DNA of 64,000 nt from Amphiduros pacificus (lineage: Eukaryota; Annelida; Polychaeta; Phyllodocida; Hesionidae). The notes beneath the pieces were generated by a model. It was given only the letters and a program-made list of their open reading frames with translations. It was not told the DNA's origin and made no database searches. Position 1 is the stretch's first letter. The number at the start of each line of letters is the position of its first letter. Of this stretch, positions 35,301 through 48,942 are shown piece by piece. A program made the translations under genes and the position numbers. The DNA lies in contig OX439003.1 in NCBI GenBank assembly GCA_949316495.1, positions 19,343,198 to 19,407,197 of the forward strand, written 5' to 3'.

Positions 35301-36786
35301 TATACACGATGTTCTTGACACTCGATGGTGGAAATAAAATATTAAGAAAAGTGTTGGCATAGTAGGTAGAAAATAACATGTTCCACCTAGTCCAAGCAAG
35401 ATGCAAGCATATGGTTATGATTAGATGAGATAAAGGTGAAATAAGGGTGGCAGACATGATACATTAGTGAGAAACAGTGGTGCAAATATGCACAATTATG
35501 TTCTCAGTTTCTGCCTGTGTTTAATTCAATGTGTGATGATATTGATGATTACACAGGCAATGTGAGAACGAGAACTCAGAGGCTGGTTTTTACTGAACAA
35601 GGCAGTTAAATGGATAAATTGCTTTAAAATGAGCAGAAAATATCAAAACGGAAATCATTATATTGAAATAAGAGTCACAAGCTGTGACCCTTATAAAGCC
35701 AGCTATTTCCAAAGGAAATTGACTGACTGCAATAACCTCCTCTGTGATTTAACTGCATTGGAACTGGAAGCACAGCATTTTTTCGGAACTCCCCAGTCTT
35801 GGCGGGATGATAATTGGTTTCCCAAGTAAATGTACAGATGCAGATACCAGTTTGTGTATGCACAGGTCCGCTGCATGTTAATGTTCAACTTTTTCATGTC
35901 AGGCCATGGCGATCAACAGATTTATGTATTGCATTAGGGAAAGGTATTTAACACACTTTTTATCATGCCCTGACTTTCTGACTTTTCAACCAGACTTATT
36001 TGCTTTTTTGACCAAACTGACCATTCAACTTGCCTTTGTTTCACTAAACAGTCCTCAAACTGTTCTCTGCCCACCTTGCTGTGTGTCACACACCACTTGA
36101 CATTGTGTATTTTAGCTCAAATCTGTCACAGTTCACATTTGACTTCAACCATGACATTGTCATTTCCTTTCAACCTGAAATGAATGTATACCTTGATTCT
36201 CATTGCTTGAAATCAAGGTCCTGAGCATTGACCTGGATTTTTGACCAATTAACAACTGATAAACATAAACAGGAAATGAAGAGTCTATGGTCGCAATCAC
36301 CACACGTTCAATACCTTTCCCTAATGCAAGACATGAAACTGATGATTGGCATGGCCTGACATGAGCGTGGAATATAAACATGCATTGGGCCTGTGGTATG
36401 CATCAAGCTTCCTGTGTCAATTATTTCATTTAAATGCAAACTGCACCAGAAGGCAATATGGCGAATGTTTTTATATCTACTGCCTCTCTCGGCAGTGGAT
36501 ATAAAAAAGGACCATCCGTGTCACCAAAAACGTGAAACCGAAAGCACTCATTGTGAGTATTTCAGTTTCACGAACTCAAACTCAAAACCATCAGACTGTT
36601 TCACCACACAAATCATGATTGGGGCGGCTTATTCTAAGTAACAGCATTATAAATCCTCCCATCGATTAATAAAGATATTAAGATAATTTTAGCAGAGAAG
36701 ATTCTGCACAGAATGGCTTACTTTGTAATAATTTCGACGTCTTCAACCTGAGACAAAAGCTTTTGCTTGGTGCTTGGTGCCGCCAT
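32314..36786 (-). CDS. MED4: Mediator complex subunit 4
   Basis: Five exons: 36722-36786, 34460-34578, 33901-34161, 32639-32791 and 32314-32486, all with GT..AG introns whose phases rejoin exactly; 256 aa against about 270 in vertebrates. MED4 is a core Middle-module subunit of Mediator, in the nucleus, linking transcription factors to RNA polymerase II. The N-terminus [20 protein letters not shown] matches the family's leucine-rich start. A coiled coil covers about residues 45-105 ([20 protein letters not shown]..). The family signature follows: [36 protein letters not shown] and MRSGLLGRL. The protein ends in a Ser/Asp-rich tail ([12 protein letters not shown]), as in other animals. It shares a divergent promoter with EIF4E2. 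Introns 1 and 3 hold two inverted copies of one dispersed repeat. No damage is seen. Confidence 0.97.
33292..33317. repeat. short (TA)n tract
   Basis: About 25 bp of TA dinucleotide in MED4 intron 3. Confidence 0.85.
33511..33863 (+). repeat. dispersed palindrome-bearing repeat, copy 1 (MED4 intron 3)
   Basis: A roughly 350-bp unit starting CCACCGAGTGTCAAGAACAT and ending TATGTTTTGTTATAATAT. It matches 34984-35331 in reverse orientation at roughly 90% by eye. It contains CAACCAGTCTATGGCTGTA, the palindrome GGGTCACGTGAC, TAGTTGTCTGAGGT, and a foldback of about 60-bp arms at 33726-33853 (CCTCGTCGGGTCAGCTG.. against ..CAGCTTCCCCGACTCGG). There is no coding capacity, so it is probably a non-autonomous foldback or MITE-type element. 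Confidence 0.88.
34984..35331 (-). repeat. dispersed palindrome-bearing repeat, copy 2 (MED4 intron 1)
   Basis: Inverted partner of 33511-33863. Its internal palindrome (34996-35135) is a little longer at the tip, adding TGAGCCGAAGGCGAAGG. The two copies lie either side of MED4 exons 2 and 3, about 1.1 kb apart. Confidence 0.88.
35846..36406. repeat. inverted repeat with about 95-bp imperfect arms (MED4 intron 1)
   Basis: The arm at 35850-35946 (GCACAGGTC.., CATGTCAGGCCATG.., GCATTAGGGAAAGGTATT) is matched in reverse by 36310-36406 (AATACCTTTCCCTAATGC.., GGCATGGCCTGACATG.., GGCCTGTGGTATGC). About 360 bp lies between the arms. There are no open frames and no clear target-site duplication. Possibly a MITE. 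Confidence 0.75.
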
Positions 36787-36992
36787 CTTTAGAGTATATC
36801 ACATTGACCAATCAGGAAGCGTTTGATATTGATGGGCGGAAAATCGAACCAATCAAAATTACCGACTTAAAATTTTCATCTTAGCCTGTTACCCTATCTT
36901 ATAAGTCTGTTAGGAACCAGTCAATTAATTAATTCGTGCTGTGAAATTCACAACTATCTTTTATTTCATTTCACACCTGTTTTCTCAACGAA
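36787..36992. promoter_or_regulatory. divergent MED4 / EIF4E2 promoter
   Basis: Only 206 bp separate the two start codons, which face away from each other. The interval has two CCAAT boxes (36808-36812 and 36849-36853), a GGGCGG-like box near 36835 and no obvious TATA box, which is usual for a bidirectional housekeeping promoter. Both 5' UTRs must be short. Confidence 0.8.
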
Positions 36993-39900
36993 ATGAACAA
37001 CAAATTTGATGCGTGAGTATTATAATTGTTTGTGGATATTGTAGTCAATTTCTTTTGTGCCTTTATGTTGTTTTGTACCCTAAACTTGTGGGGAAGTTTA
37101 GTGTCTGTTCGTGCTAACTTTAGGTGTGATCCAGTTGAAGTTGCACGGAGTCAAGCTTGCAAGCACCTTCAATCTGGCATGCTTGAACTCGTGCATGCGT
37201 ACGTCAGAAAATACAATCGTGGGCTACCATCTACATCTATCTAGATATTCTATAAGATTTTGACTGAAGAGTTTACCTTCAGAAGGCTAACCCTTGTAAA
37301 TTTATGCTGGGAGTGGGATACTCTCGGCGGGATGCCAATTGGTTTTGCCGAGTAAACTTATACAGTTCACAACCCTTCTGCTGTTCTTTGAACTGAGCAT
37401 GTGCAGAACATGAACTTCCTGCTTACTGGCCGCCATATTGAATTTAAGTCGTTGAACAAAACAGAGAATATTTGAAATGCACATTCAATGGGGAAATGTT
37501 CGACATTAAAACATTTTTGTATGTCCCGTTGAGAAAACAAACTATTATTCACAGTTTGCATGTATTATTAATGTCTCTTGGGGATTATTTTACTTGAAAA
37601 CACAGTTTAAAGGCCTTGTTTACATGGGCGAAAATATGTATAATTGACCGCAACAAACATTACTCCCGGAAGTGGTGAAAAGAAGGTGCTCTCTAGCGTT
37701 TGAGCGATAATAGGTGAAAGATCGGCGAACTGTATAGATGTAGATGTAGATAGGAAATGTACTCCTGCACAACCAGTTTTCCATCGCTACCAATTACCGC
37801 AGATTACAGCACTGTAATCTGCTTGGCTAAACTGGAGAGGACCCTTGTAGCCACTGGCAATCACAGTCTACTTCATCGACGGAAACTGGTCGCTGACGAG
37901 TACAAATTCTCCATTTGTTCTATTTTTAAGAAATGTAGAATTTGTTCCCAAGCCAAGGAAAAGTCTGCACTTAGCTGTCCGTTTTTACCTTTACACATGT
38001 ATATGTATACAATAATCAGACGAGAATATCAAAAATAAAAAAAATAAAATGTATCAGTCTCGAGTCCTCACGCCAATCATGAACTGCGACATTTGATTTG
38101 TCAGAATCTTTATGTTTATTGTGTTTTTATCAGACATCAGCATTGTCTCTTGAATGCTGATTGAACAACTCATCAGTCTTATGGACTCAGAACTGGGATC
38201 TTAACCTCCCAGGTGAGTCATGACCAAAAATGTATGAGACATTTTCTCTCATCATCCCACTCAATAAGCAACTATTTTAAAGGTATTGTGCAGTAATTCT
38301 ATATTTTGGTATGTTCAAAGTGGGCTAGCTAACACTGCTTGACCTCATTCTAGCAATATTCAAAGGACACTGCCTTTGATGACATCAGGAGCAACAAAGG
38401 CAATGCTTCAATAAGACATTAGATGTAATTTTACCTTCAGTACCTCTGATGACACTCCAACATAGAAAAATATGCCAAGCAAGCAGTGTGCTTTCAAAAG
38501 GGAGCTTTTTCGCGAGGATCTTACTCAAATCGATTTTACAGAAACATATTGCAATTTGAAACATATTGCAATGACTCAGTAATAATAGTTAGTGCAGATG
38601 CAGGACCAACACACTAATGTTCTATATGTATTTTTTTTTTAATATTTGGCATGTACCTGTTCTTTTTTGTAATAATTCTGTACAGATCAGTCATTTGGAA
38701 CTATACAATAAACAGCTATTTTTGGTGTGAAATTTTAATTAACTTCAATTTCAGTGATTCACAGAGCTTTCTGATTTAACTGATCTAATTGAACTATTGC
38801 AAGAATTACACTTGTACAAGTTATTGAATCAGTAAAAAATATCAATGACATCCAAAGTCACTCTCCAAAGTTATATTTGATTTTACACATGAAGCATGTT
38901 CTTATGACAAATATATGGGTGAATATTTCTGATTGACTGAACACAGTTAAATCCAAGTCTCAAAGGGTTTTTGCTTGAAGACCTTTTATGTAAGGTTTTC
39001 TGTTCAGGAAGCTTAAGTGCATGATATGTAACAGTCTAAAATTGATATTATTATTTGATGATGTGTCTTGAACTTTTTCAGACTCAAAAATGATGACAGT
39101 GGTGAAGAAGAGAATGACAAGGAGCACAGGGTTAGATCAGTTTTAAGTATTTTTTCTCAATAATTCACCTAGTAAACCAGTTTTGTTAAATAACATAAGT
39201 TTGCCTGCATCTGACTCTATCCTGACAAGGGGCATGTGTGATATGACTAAAAAAACAAGTAATATCATGATTATAGATGAAACTTTTACCAATCAATGTG
39301 TCAAAGTGTTTTAATCCTACTTAGCATACTTACCGTTTGTCCATTATCCACTTTTATGTTTTCTATTTGCTGCAGAATAGTTGTATAAGGCACAGTATTT
39401 TTCAGGAGATAGTGATTGTGAAACCAGGAGAAGGAGAGCATCCACTACAGTTTGTGTATACAATGTGGTTCTCCAGACGGACACCAGGCAAACAAACATC
39501 TAGTCAAACATATGACCAAAATCTCAAACGTATTGGCACATTTGCATCAGTAAGTATCAGTCTATATTCACTCAATCAAGGTATTAGAATGATAATCATT
39601 AAATGCAACTTAAATGTATTCAATGTTGGCATCAATAATGAATTTAATTTTCATTATAAATGTTAATAGCAAGTTCCCTTTTCATCTTTGAGGTTGAGCA
39701 GTTTTGGGGAAACTACTGTCACTTAATACGACCGTGTGATCTCTCAGGCCATAGTGACTACCATTTATTCAAAGAAGGTATCAGACCAATGTGGGAAGTA
39801 GGTGTAATTTGTATCTATGTAGCAAATCACATAGCAAAATTAATAACAATGATTTAAACATATATTCTGAAATAACCTTGACAAAAATAAACTATTGCTT

Positions 39901-42900
39901 TGCTTTACAATTACCCTCATTGGTAAAATAATGGCGTTTAAAAAATGCTTATCTTCGAATTTAAAGTTTGAGCTTCACTTTTGAATTTTAATCTTATGAA
40001 ATCTTATTGTTGAGTGTACTTTCAACAAATCTTTGATAAAATGTGCCTCTTGAATTTCTGGCATCACTGTCACAATATTATATTCCAAAAGCATTGTAGT
40101 GAGATAGTGATAAAGTCAAAGGGAGGAGCATTTTTTGCTAAAAGAGAGTGTGAAATGTGAAATAAAGTTATGTTTGTAATTAATATATGGTATACATTTT
40201 CAGGACGATGCCAACAAGGCTGGTGGGAAGTGGATTGTTAGATTAAAGAAGGGTCTGGCATCACGATGTTGGGAGAATCTCATCCTGGCCATGCTCGGAG
40301 AACAGTTCATGGTCGGGGAAGAAATATGTGGTGCTGTCATCTCAATACGATACCAAGTAAGAAACGCATCTGCTAGATATCTGAAATTGGTCTAATACAT
40401 GCATGACCTTAAATAAATAATGGAATTAGTCTTGCATTGATGTATTTTGACTTTTTTAAACTTGAAGTGTTTAGATAACAAGCAGTGTTAAATCACCTTG
40501 GTTTACAGTTACCTTTGTAATGTCTTCATAAAAATGCAATATTTGCTGAGACATGTTTTGTTTTGATAAGTGATAGAACTTCCATGGATTGTTGTAGCAC
40601 AGAAGTATGATTTTAAATAAATACATTTATATAAACATTATGACCATTTGTGCAAATTCACAAAAACTGTATGATTATCGTACACCTCAGTGGTACGATT
40701 TGTAACTACATATATGTATTTTATCATATTGTGCATGTGATTCATACAAAGTGAATACTTTACAGGAAGATATTTTGTCATTATGGAATAGAACAGCGGG
40801 TGACTACCAAACAACCTCAAGAATAAGGGACACTTTGAAACGTGTGCTAAACCTTCCGCCCAATACCATCATGGAATATAAACGACATAATGATAGTCTC
40901 AAGTATGTAACCATTCAATATTGTGATTGCCTGTCTTTCTCTTTTTTCAATATTACCAGATCCAGAAATTATCATTTTTGAAATCATAGTTTCTGGAGTA
41001 TTCTTTGGCTTCTCCTTTATTTTTACTAATATTATTGAGCTTGAATTTATATATATATATATGTCATCAACATTCTTTCCTGTTAATACACAATTCATTT
41101 TTTCATCAATTATACTGATATATGTGTTATACCTGATCATGCTTTTTTTAATGATCTGATTAGCCAAAAAATATGAGTTAGTAATACCTGATTCAAACTA
41201 ATCTTATTTGATCACACCAAACAGATACTGACAGTCTTTATTGTTATTAAATTTTATTTAAATTTATTGAAGTAATTTATTGATCCTTACAAATGATTCC
41301 TACAAGTACATAGTAATCATTAAAAAAAACTAACAGTGGTAATTTTTTTTATTTTGATACAATTCTCAGCAAGATATATTTGAACAAAAGTTTAGTTGAA
41401 TTTAAAGTTTATTCACAATGTCCTCAAATACAGATTATTTGTATATTAAATCTTGCTGTCACTCTATTAAAGTCTGGAATAATTTTAATACATATATCTC
41501 TATTGTTTGTCTATAATAAGATTTGTATATGCATGCCTTAGAACATTAATAGTTCATCTTTTATATTAAATACAATTCTATTTATTATTTATATATGTCA
41601 ATTGCCTGTCCAATATTTTACTATATTTCTTTATATATAAAAATGACCATATTGTCTATAGAGTGACTCAAGGAGGAATTTTATGGAAGTGAGCAGTTGT
41701 GTTTGCAAATTTTCACACAACCAGATATTAGAATGATGATTTTTTTTTTTTTTTAAGAAATTAAAATTTAGTAAGTTCTACCACAATTTTACTGACTGTA
41801 GATGGGGAAAATATGAAAATAAGATTTACATGGACACTTGGCCTTTCCAAGCTGCAAATGAGCCAAACAATTAAAAGCTTTGGTTCCCAAGGTGATGGTC
41901 AGCGCAAAGCTTTGAAGCTTCCTATAATAATTGTGGACATATTTGTTTTGTGATTTGTTGCAGATATCTGAAGACGCTCACTAACAACAAACCCTGGGGT
42001 AGCGGTACATTTAGAGTAGAGCCTGAATTGTGAAAATCAGTTGGCTTACATTTACTGGCACATCTTTGGCAGTGAGTTCCAGAAACCTCACCTTGGTTTT
42101 CCCTTTTTTGTGTCCAAAGAACATATATTCCACTTGAAAATTCATTCAACAAACTTCTGTCTAAATGATTGATAAGTTGTGTATGTGAATGATTTAGCTC
42201 ATAGACACAAATGATGAGCATGTGTGTTCACTAAAAGATGAAAATGTAGATTTGCTCTTTGGTCTCAATGAATAAAATATAGCCTTCTGTAGGAAAAAGG
42301 TTTTCCTTTTTAGTTTTGTGGTATTTTTATTAAATGATATTTATATTTCTCCATCCCCCAAATATCAAATGGCCTGGCCATAAATCTCGCCAAATGTCAT
42401 CTGCTGACAGTGCTGAAGATGCATTTGATTATGAAAATCTAATGTGACGTAGTCAATCTTTGTTTCTGAGTGGATTTGCGAAATGCTGAAAAAAGGAAAT
42501 TTGCATGGTTCGGAGTGCCACCATCCCAAACTTGCTATGAGAGAGTATGAATCAAATGCGGCTTCATTTACATAAATCTCACCAAATGTCGTCTGCTGAA
42601 AATGTATTTGATTATGAAAACCTAATGTGACGTAGGCAATCTTTGTTTCCGAGCGGATTTGCAGACTGCTAAAAGAAGGAAATGTGCACAGTTCAGAGTG
42701 CCACCATCCCAAACTCGCTACATGAGAGTACGAATCAAATTCATCACAGAATGACATGTACACAGAAACCTCTGATGTATAATCACCAGCCTTTATTGGC
42801 TCTGATCACTATATATGCAATTTGTTATCAAATAATCTATATTATTACATATATTTATTTTTGCTCTAAGAGTTCTGGTGGTATTAAGTCTCATTAATGC

Positions 42901-43552
42901 ATAGGGGGAATGGGAGAAATGATTCTGAGAGCCCTGAAAAGAATGTTTCAGTGTTTGCTTGCATTGGAATCTCCCAGAATTGATGACAAGAAAAAAATCA
43001 CAAAACAGCTCAGGTGAATGCACTTCAGGAAATAATTAAATATGACCACTGGGCAAATCTCCATGTTCACCTACATCTGAGTGGTCTTTTATATTCTCTG
43101 ACACAACTGTTCAGATATATCCATGGGGTCATAATTGTATGGACAATATGGTTCTTACATTCACATACTTTTACATAGAATGTGCACCATAGTGAGAAAA
43201 AAAACAGTTCATATATCTCTCCTATCAATTTTCAATTGCATTTTATGCTTTTGTTAATTTTGTTGCATGTAATGCTAACAGCTGGAATAAGTTTTTAAAT
43301 GATTTATTTAAGTAACAAAATCTTGAGTAATTATTTCAATTGGTAATCTCAATTCAGTTGCATTTGTAAACTATTTTTGAAACTGATAATTAAATGTAGA
43401 TTAGGCATCATTAAAGAAAATAAATGAACAAATTTAAACATTTGAAAGGAAGCAAATATGAAAATAATTATGTTAAAAACAAATTGAGTATTACCTTTTT
43501 ATTTTGTAGGGACCAATCAAGTTACAGAAACACAGACGTTTTCATGAGATGA
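36993..43552 (+). CDS. EIF4E2: eukaryotic translation initiation factor 4E type 2 (4EHP)
   Basis: Seven exons: 36993-37012, 39082-39130, 39406-39549, 39693-39797, 40204-40356, 40766-40902 and 43510-43552, total 216 aa. All junctions are GT..AG and in phase. 4EHP binds the mRNA 5' cap but not eIF4G, so it represses translation with partners such as GIGYF and takes part in miRNA and ribosome-quality silencing. The start MNNKFDALKNDDSG is nearly identical to vertebrate 4EHP. The cap-binding fold runs from EHPLQFVYTMWFSRRTPG onward. Tyr59 and Trp105 correspond to human Tyr78 and Trp124, the cap-stacking pair. GLASRCWENLILAMLGEQFM and RVLNLPPNTIMEYKRH are highly conserved. The N-terminus is about 20 residues shorter than human, lacking much of the charged linker. 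The C-terminus KDQSSYRNTDVFMR resembles one alternative vertebrate ending. Confidence 0.97.
37013..39081 (+). other. EIF4E2 intron 1
   Basis: A 2.07-kb phase-2 intron. It holds unplaced short repeats shared with MED4 intron 1 (GGCGGGATG..AATTGGTTT at 35801 and 37329) and a 93-codon open frame at 37757-38038 with no recognisable motif, which I do not call a gene. Confidence 0.8.
40903..43509 (+). other. EIF4E2 intron 6
   Basis: A 2.6-kb intron, very AT-rich, containing the tandem duplication at 42381-42746. No nested gene is confirmed. Confidence 0.8.
42381..42746. repeat. tandem duplication of a 175-180-bp unit, open on the minus strand
   Basis: Two adjacent copies (about 42381-42559 and 42573-42746) share blocks such as AAATCTC.CCAAATGTC, AATGTGACGTAG, CAATCTTTGTTTC and GAGTGCCACCATCCCAAAC. 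The spacing keeps one minus-strand frame open across both, giving a repeated segment (DSYS..ASLGWWHSE, then TFGEIY). The sequence is unrecognised; it could be a fragment of an unknown mobile element. Confidence 0.85.
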
Positions 43553-45064
43553 AGTATATGCTGCCATCTGTTGTCAGAATAATCTACTAGCTCTGTTGTG
43601 TGTAACAGACTTTCTTTACAAAATCATTCATTTTAAATGGACATTTAAGAAAGAAATGATATATTGAGAACCTGTATTTGGGATTTTCTTTTTGAGAACT
43701 ATTTGTTTTGTTTTAATATATTCAAATGGTATAATTAATGAAGTGTTCAACTATCTTCAATTTTGAAAAAAAAAATCAATACATAAATTTTAACAGTGAA
43801 TTTTTATAATGAAGAGAATCGATAACTGAAACTGAGTATCAACTAAATGTTACAAAATTAGGTTTTTCTAGCCTGTTGATTTTATCACTTTATGTATTAT
43901 GGGCAGCAGTTTAAAACCTTTAAAGTTTTTACCTTTGACTAGTTCTAAAAAAAAGCAAAAGCAAAAATAAGATATGGAGGCTATATGAGTTTTGACTTAT
44001 GAAGATAAAATATTATTTCAGAGTTCTTTGATATACTGGATAATTATTTTCTGTATATAAAAGTTAGTGTGCCTGATAAATGAATTATAGTGTTGAAAAC
44101 TCGCCTCAGAGTTGAAATTTGATTTGTCATGTTGGTTTAGATTATTAATGATAAAGAACTACGGTATATATTAAGCAGTATATACTTTATTTTATCAGGT
44201 TAATCAATAGCTACATTCTACGTGTAGGTATTTGGTGAAAGTGGCTCAGCAAAGTGTCTTTATGTTGATTTATATAATACGAAATATTTTTTGTAAATTG
44301 AATCATAGGTTTAAGATTTTTGGACAAATGATATTAAGTATTGTATCATTTTTTTTGGAAAAGATAGTTTTGAGATTGGATTGGAAATTATTCAGTTAAG
44401 GTGATATGAGATGCATTTGTACTGTAGATGAGCAGTAGAGACTTATTATCCATTGAGTATGTGAACATTAACTTATTGCACATGATATCTCTTGAGGCAA
44501 AAGTCAGAAAAAAGGAGTATTTTAGTATTTATATCATTTTTTCCTTGAATATCAAATATGCTTAGTGATTTGTTTTACTACAATACAATGTGATAATATA
44601 AACCTACTGTAGGAGGCATATCATTTTTTGGTGTATTGTGTCATCTTTTTGCTGAATAATTGTATTTCTCATAGTTACAGTTTGAGTTTTTTGAATATAT
44701 TACGCTGAAGCACACCAGAGACGTGTGCTATTTTAACAGTTGAAACTTAATGGTTTTAACTTGATTGAAATATAAGATGTAACACAGTCAATATTTTTCT
44801 ATGTAATTAAAACCAGAGATTAATTCAAATGCCTTTGATAATTTTTTTCTTTGCTATGCATAAAAAAATTAAGGTGAAAAAAGATTAAAAAGTGATGTAT
44901 GGTATCTTAAAAAGAATATGTATTCTTTTATTTATTTTGTCATCATGTAAAATGGCATTGTATGTTGAAATTATGGTTTTGTCAAGCCCCATATTGTACA
45001 CTAATGTGTAGGATATATTTGGCCACAAACTTGTAAATATTGCAGACATTTGTAAAGAAATAAA
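43553..45064 (+). other. EIF4E2 3' UTR (inferred)
   Basis: About 1.5 kb of AU-rich sequence with no open frame follows the EIF4E2 stop and ends at an AATAAA (45059-45064). The many ATTTA-like motifs are expected from base composition. Confidence 0.55.
45059..45064 (+). terminator. EIF4E2 poly(A) signal
   Basis: AATAAA, the last plausible plus-strand hexamer before the convergent scramblase gene. Confidence 0.55.
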
Positions 45065-45096
45065 AGAAACAAAATGATAATATGCTTGAAAATTAA

Positions 45097-45102
45097 TTTA
45101 TT
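45097..45102 (-). terminator. scramblase poly(A) signal
   Basis: AATAAA on the minus strand, 94 bp past the scramblase stop. It lies only about 33 bp from the EIF4E2 signal on the other strand, so the two transcripts probably overlap at their 3' ends. Confidence 0.6.
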
Positions 45103-45195
45103 TCATTACTACAGAAATTCTCATGGGAACTATCAGATGAAACAGTTCTTGTTTTCTGGTAGCTTGTGTGACCCTGGGTGAGCATCATCCGGCAT

Positions 45196-47555
<2,360 letters not shown>

Positions 47556-47569
47556 TATCCTCCTTTATA

Positions 47570-48125
47570 ATATAGGTATATATGATCCTCTTTTCTATGT
47601 ATGATCCTTATATTTGATATATGATCCTAATATTTAAGATATGAGTCTTATGTTTGATCCTAGTATTCGCTTATGTTTAATATGTGATCCTAATATTTGA
47701 TATGTGATCCTTATTTTTGATATATGATCCTAATATTTAAGATGTGATTCTTATGTTTGATCCTAATATTTGATAAATGACGCTTATGTTTGATATATGA
47801 TCCTAATATTTGATATGTGATCCTTATGTTTGATATATGATCCTAATATTTGATATATGACGCTTATGTTTGATATATGTTCCTAAAATTTGATATGTGA
47901 TCCTTATGTTTGATATATGATCCTAATATTTGATAAATGACGCTTATGTTTCATATATGATCCTAATATTTGATATGTGATCCTTATGTTTGATATATGA
48001 TCCTAATATTTGATATGTGATCCTTATGTTTCATATATGATCCTAATATTTGATATACGATGCTTATGTTTCATATATGATCCTAATATTTGATATGTGA
48101 TCCTTATGTTTCATATATGATCCTT
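47570..48125. repeat. 20/40-bp minisatellite just upstream of the scramblase start
   Basis: About 28 half-units of 20 bp, TTTGATATATGATCCTAATA alternating with TTTGATATGTGATCCTTATG, so the true period is often 40 bp. Variants GATAAATGACGCTTATG recur. The array begins about 15 bp upstream of the scramblase ATG and so occupies its 5' UTR or promoter. Confidence 0.95.
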
Positions 48126-48942
48126 ATAATTGGAATATGCATCCTCTGTTTTATGTAATTATTGAATTTGATAAAATGTTATCTTTTTTCTTTGATCTTA
48201 CTAGTTCCCTATCTCACATACGCCGTTTCTAATTTAGATACTGTACCACTCCCTTTTATTATTTCTTAATTCCTGACTGATTTATATTCCAAATGTGATT
48301 AGCTAATTTCATATAGCATCCTAAAAGTTGATATGTGTATATTTAATATTCCAATTTGTCATACCCTCTTTGGGAAGTGAAATCCTTCTTTGTTCACCTG
48401 TTTAAACGAGTTTCAACTTTAACCTGTATTTCTTTCAAAATGTTAAATATTTGATATTTGGTGTACTTATTGATATTTGATCATCTTTTAATCCGTACAT
48501 GCAATACACCAACGCGGCTTTAATTGTGAACAGTGCGTCAATTGTGAAAAGTGCACATCAGTGTCATCAGCCGTGTTCTTGATGAATAAATTCCAAATTT
48601 TCAGATTTCCAGATTTCACATGCAAACGTTAATGCATGTTGATACAGTTAAACTCGATGGTATCTATAGCTACCCTCCAATGCACTGTCCAATGCATAGA
48701 TATTTAATATCTTATGACTTTGAAAACGAGGGCGATATCTGTTGTGAAGTGTAATTCCAATTGGCCTTTCACACAAGGTTTCACGGCTGGATAATGTTTA
48801 AGAATACCTGGATATTCCGGACAAATCATTCCATTGAGCACTTTATTTGGATTAATTTTGTTTGTTGATTTTTCTTTTGGAGAAGTCAGAAAGGCGCGGA
48901 ACATAATTGTCAATATAAAGTAATTTAACTTTTAGGGGAAGC
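48126..48942. other. intergenic, nothing recognised
   Basis: AT-rich stretch upstream of the minisatellite that fronts the scramblase gene. No exon or named element was seen. Confidence 0.35.

Noticed and set aside
37757-38038. 93-codon plus-strand frame in EIF4E2 intron 1
   Set aside because: No recognisable motif, no good splice sites, followed by A-rich sequence; not enough to call a gene.
47570-48125. CRISPR-like regularly spaced repeats
   Set aside because: Units are contiguous with no unique spacers, and this is an animal genome; it is a minisatellite. The same holds for the arrays at 14061, 17166, 20140 and 60350.
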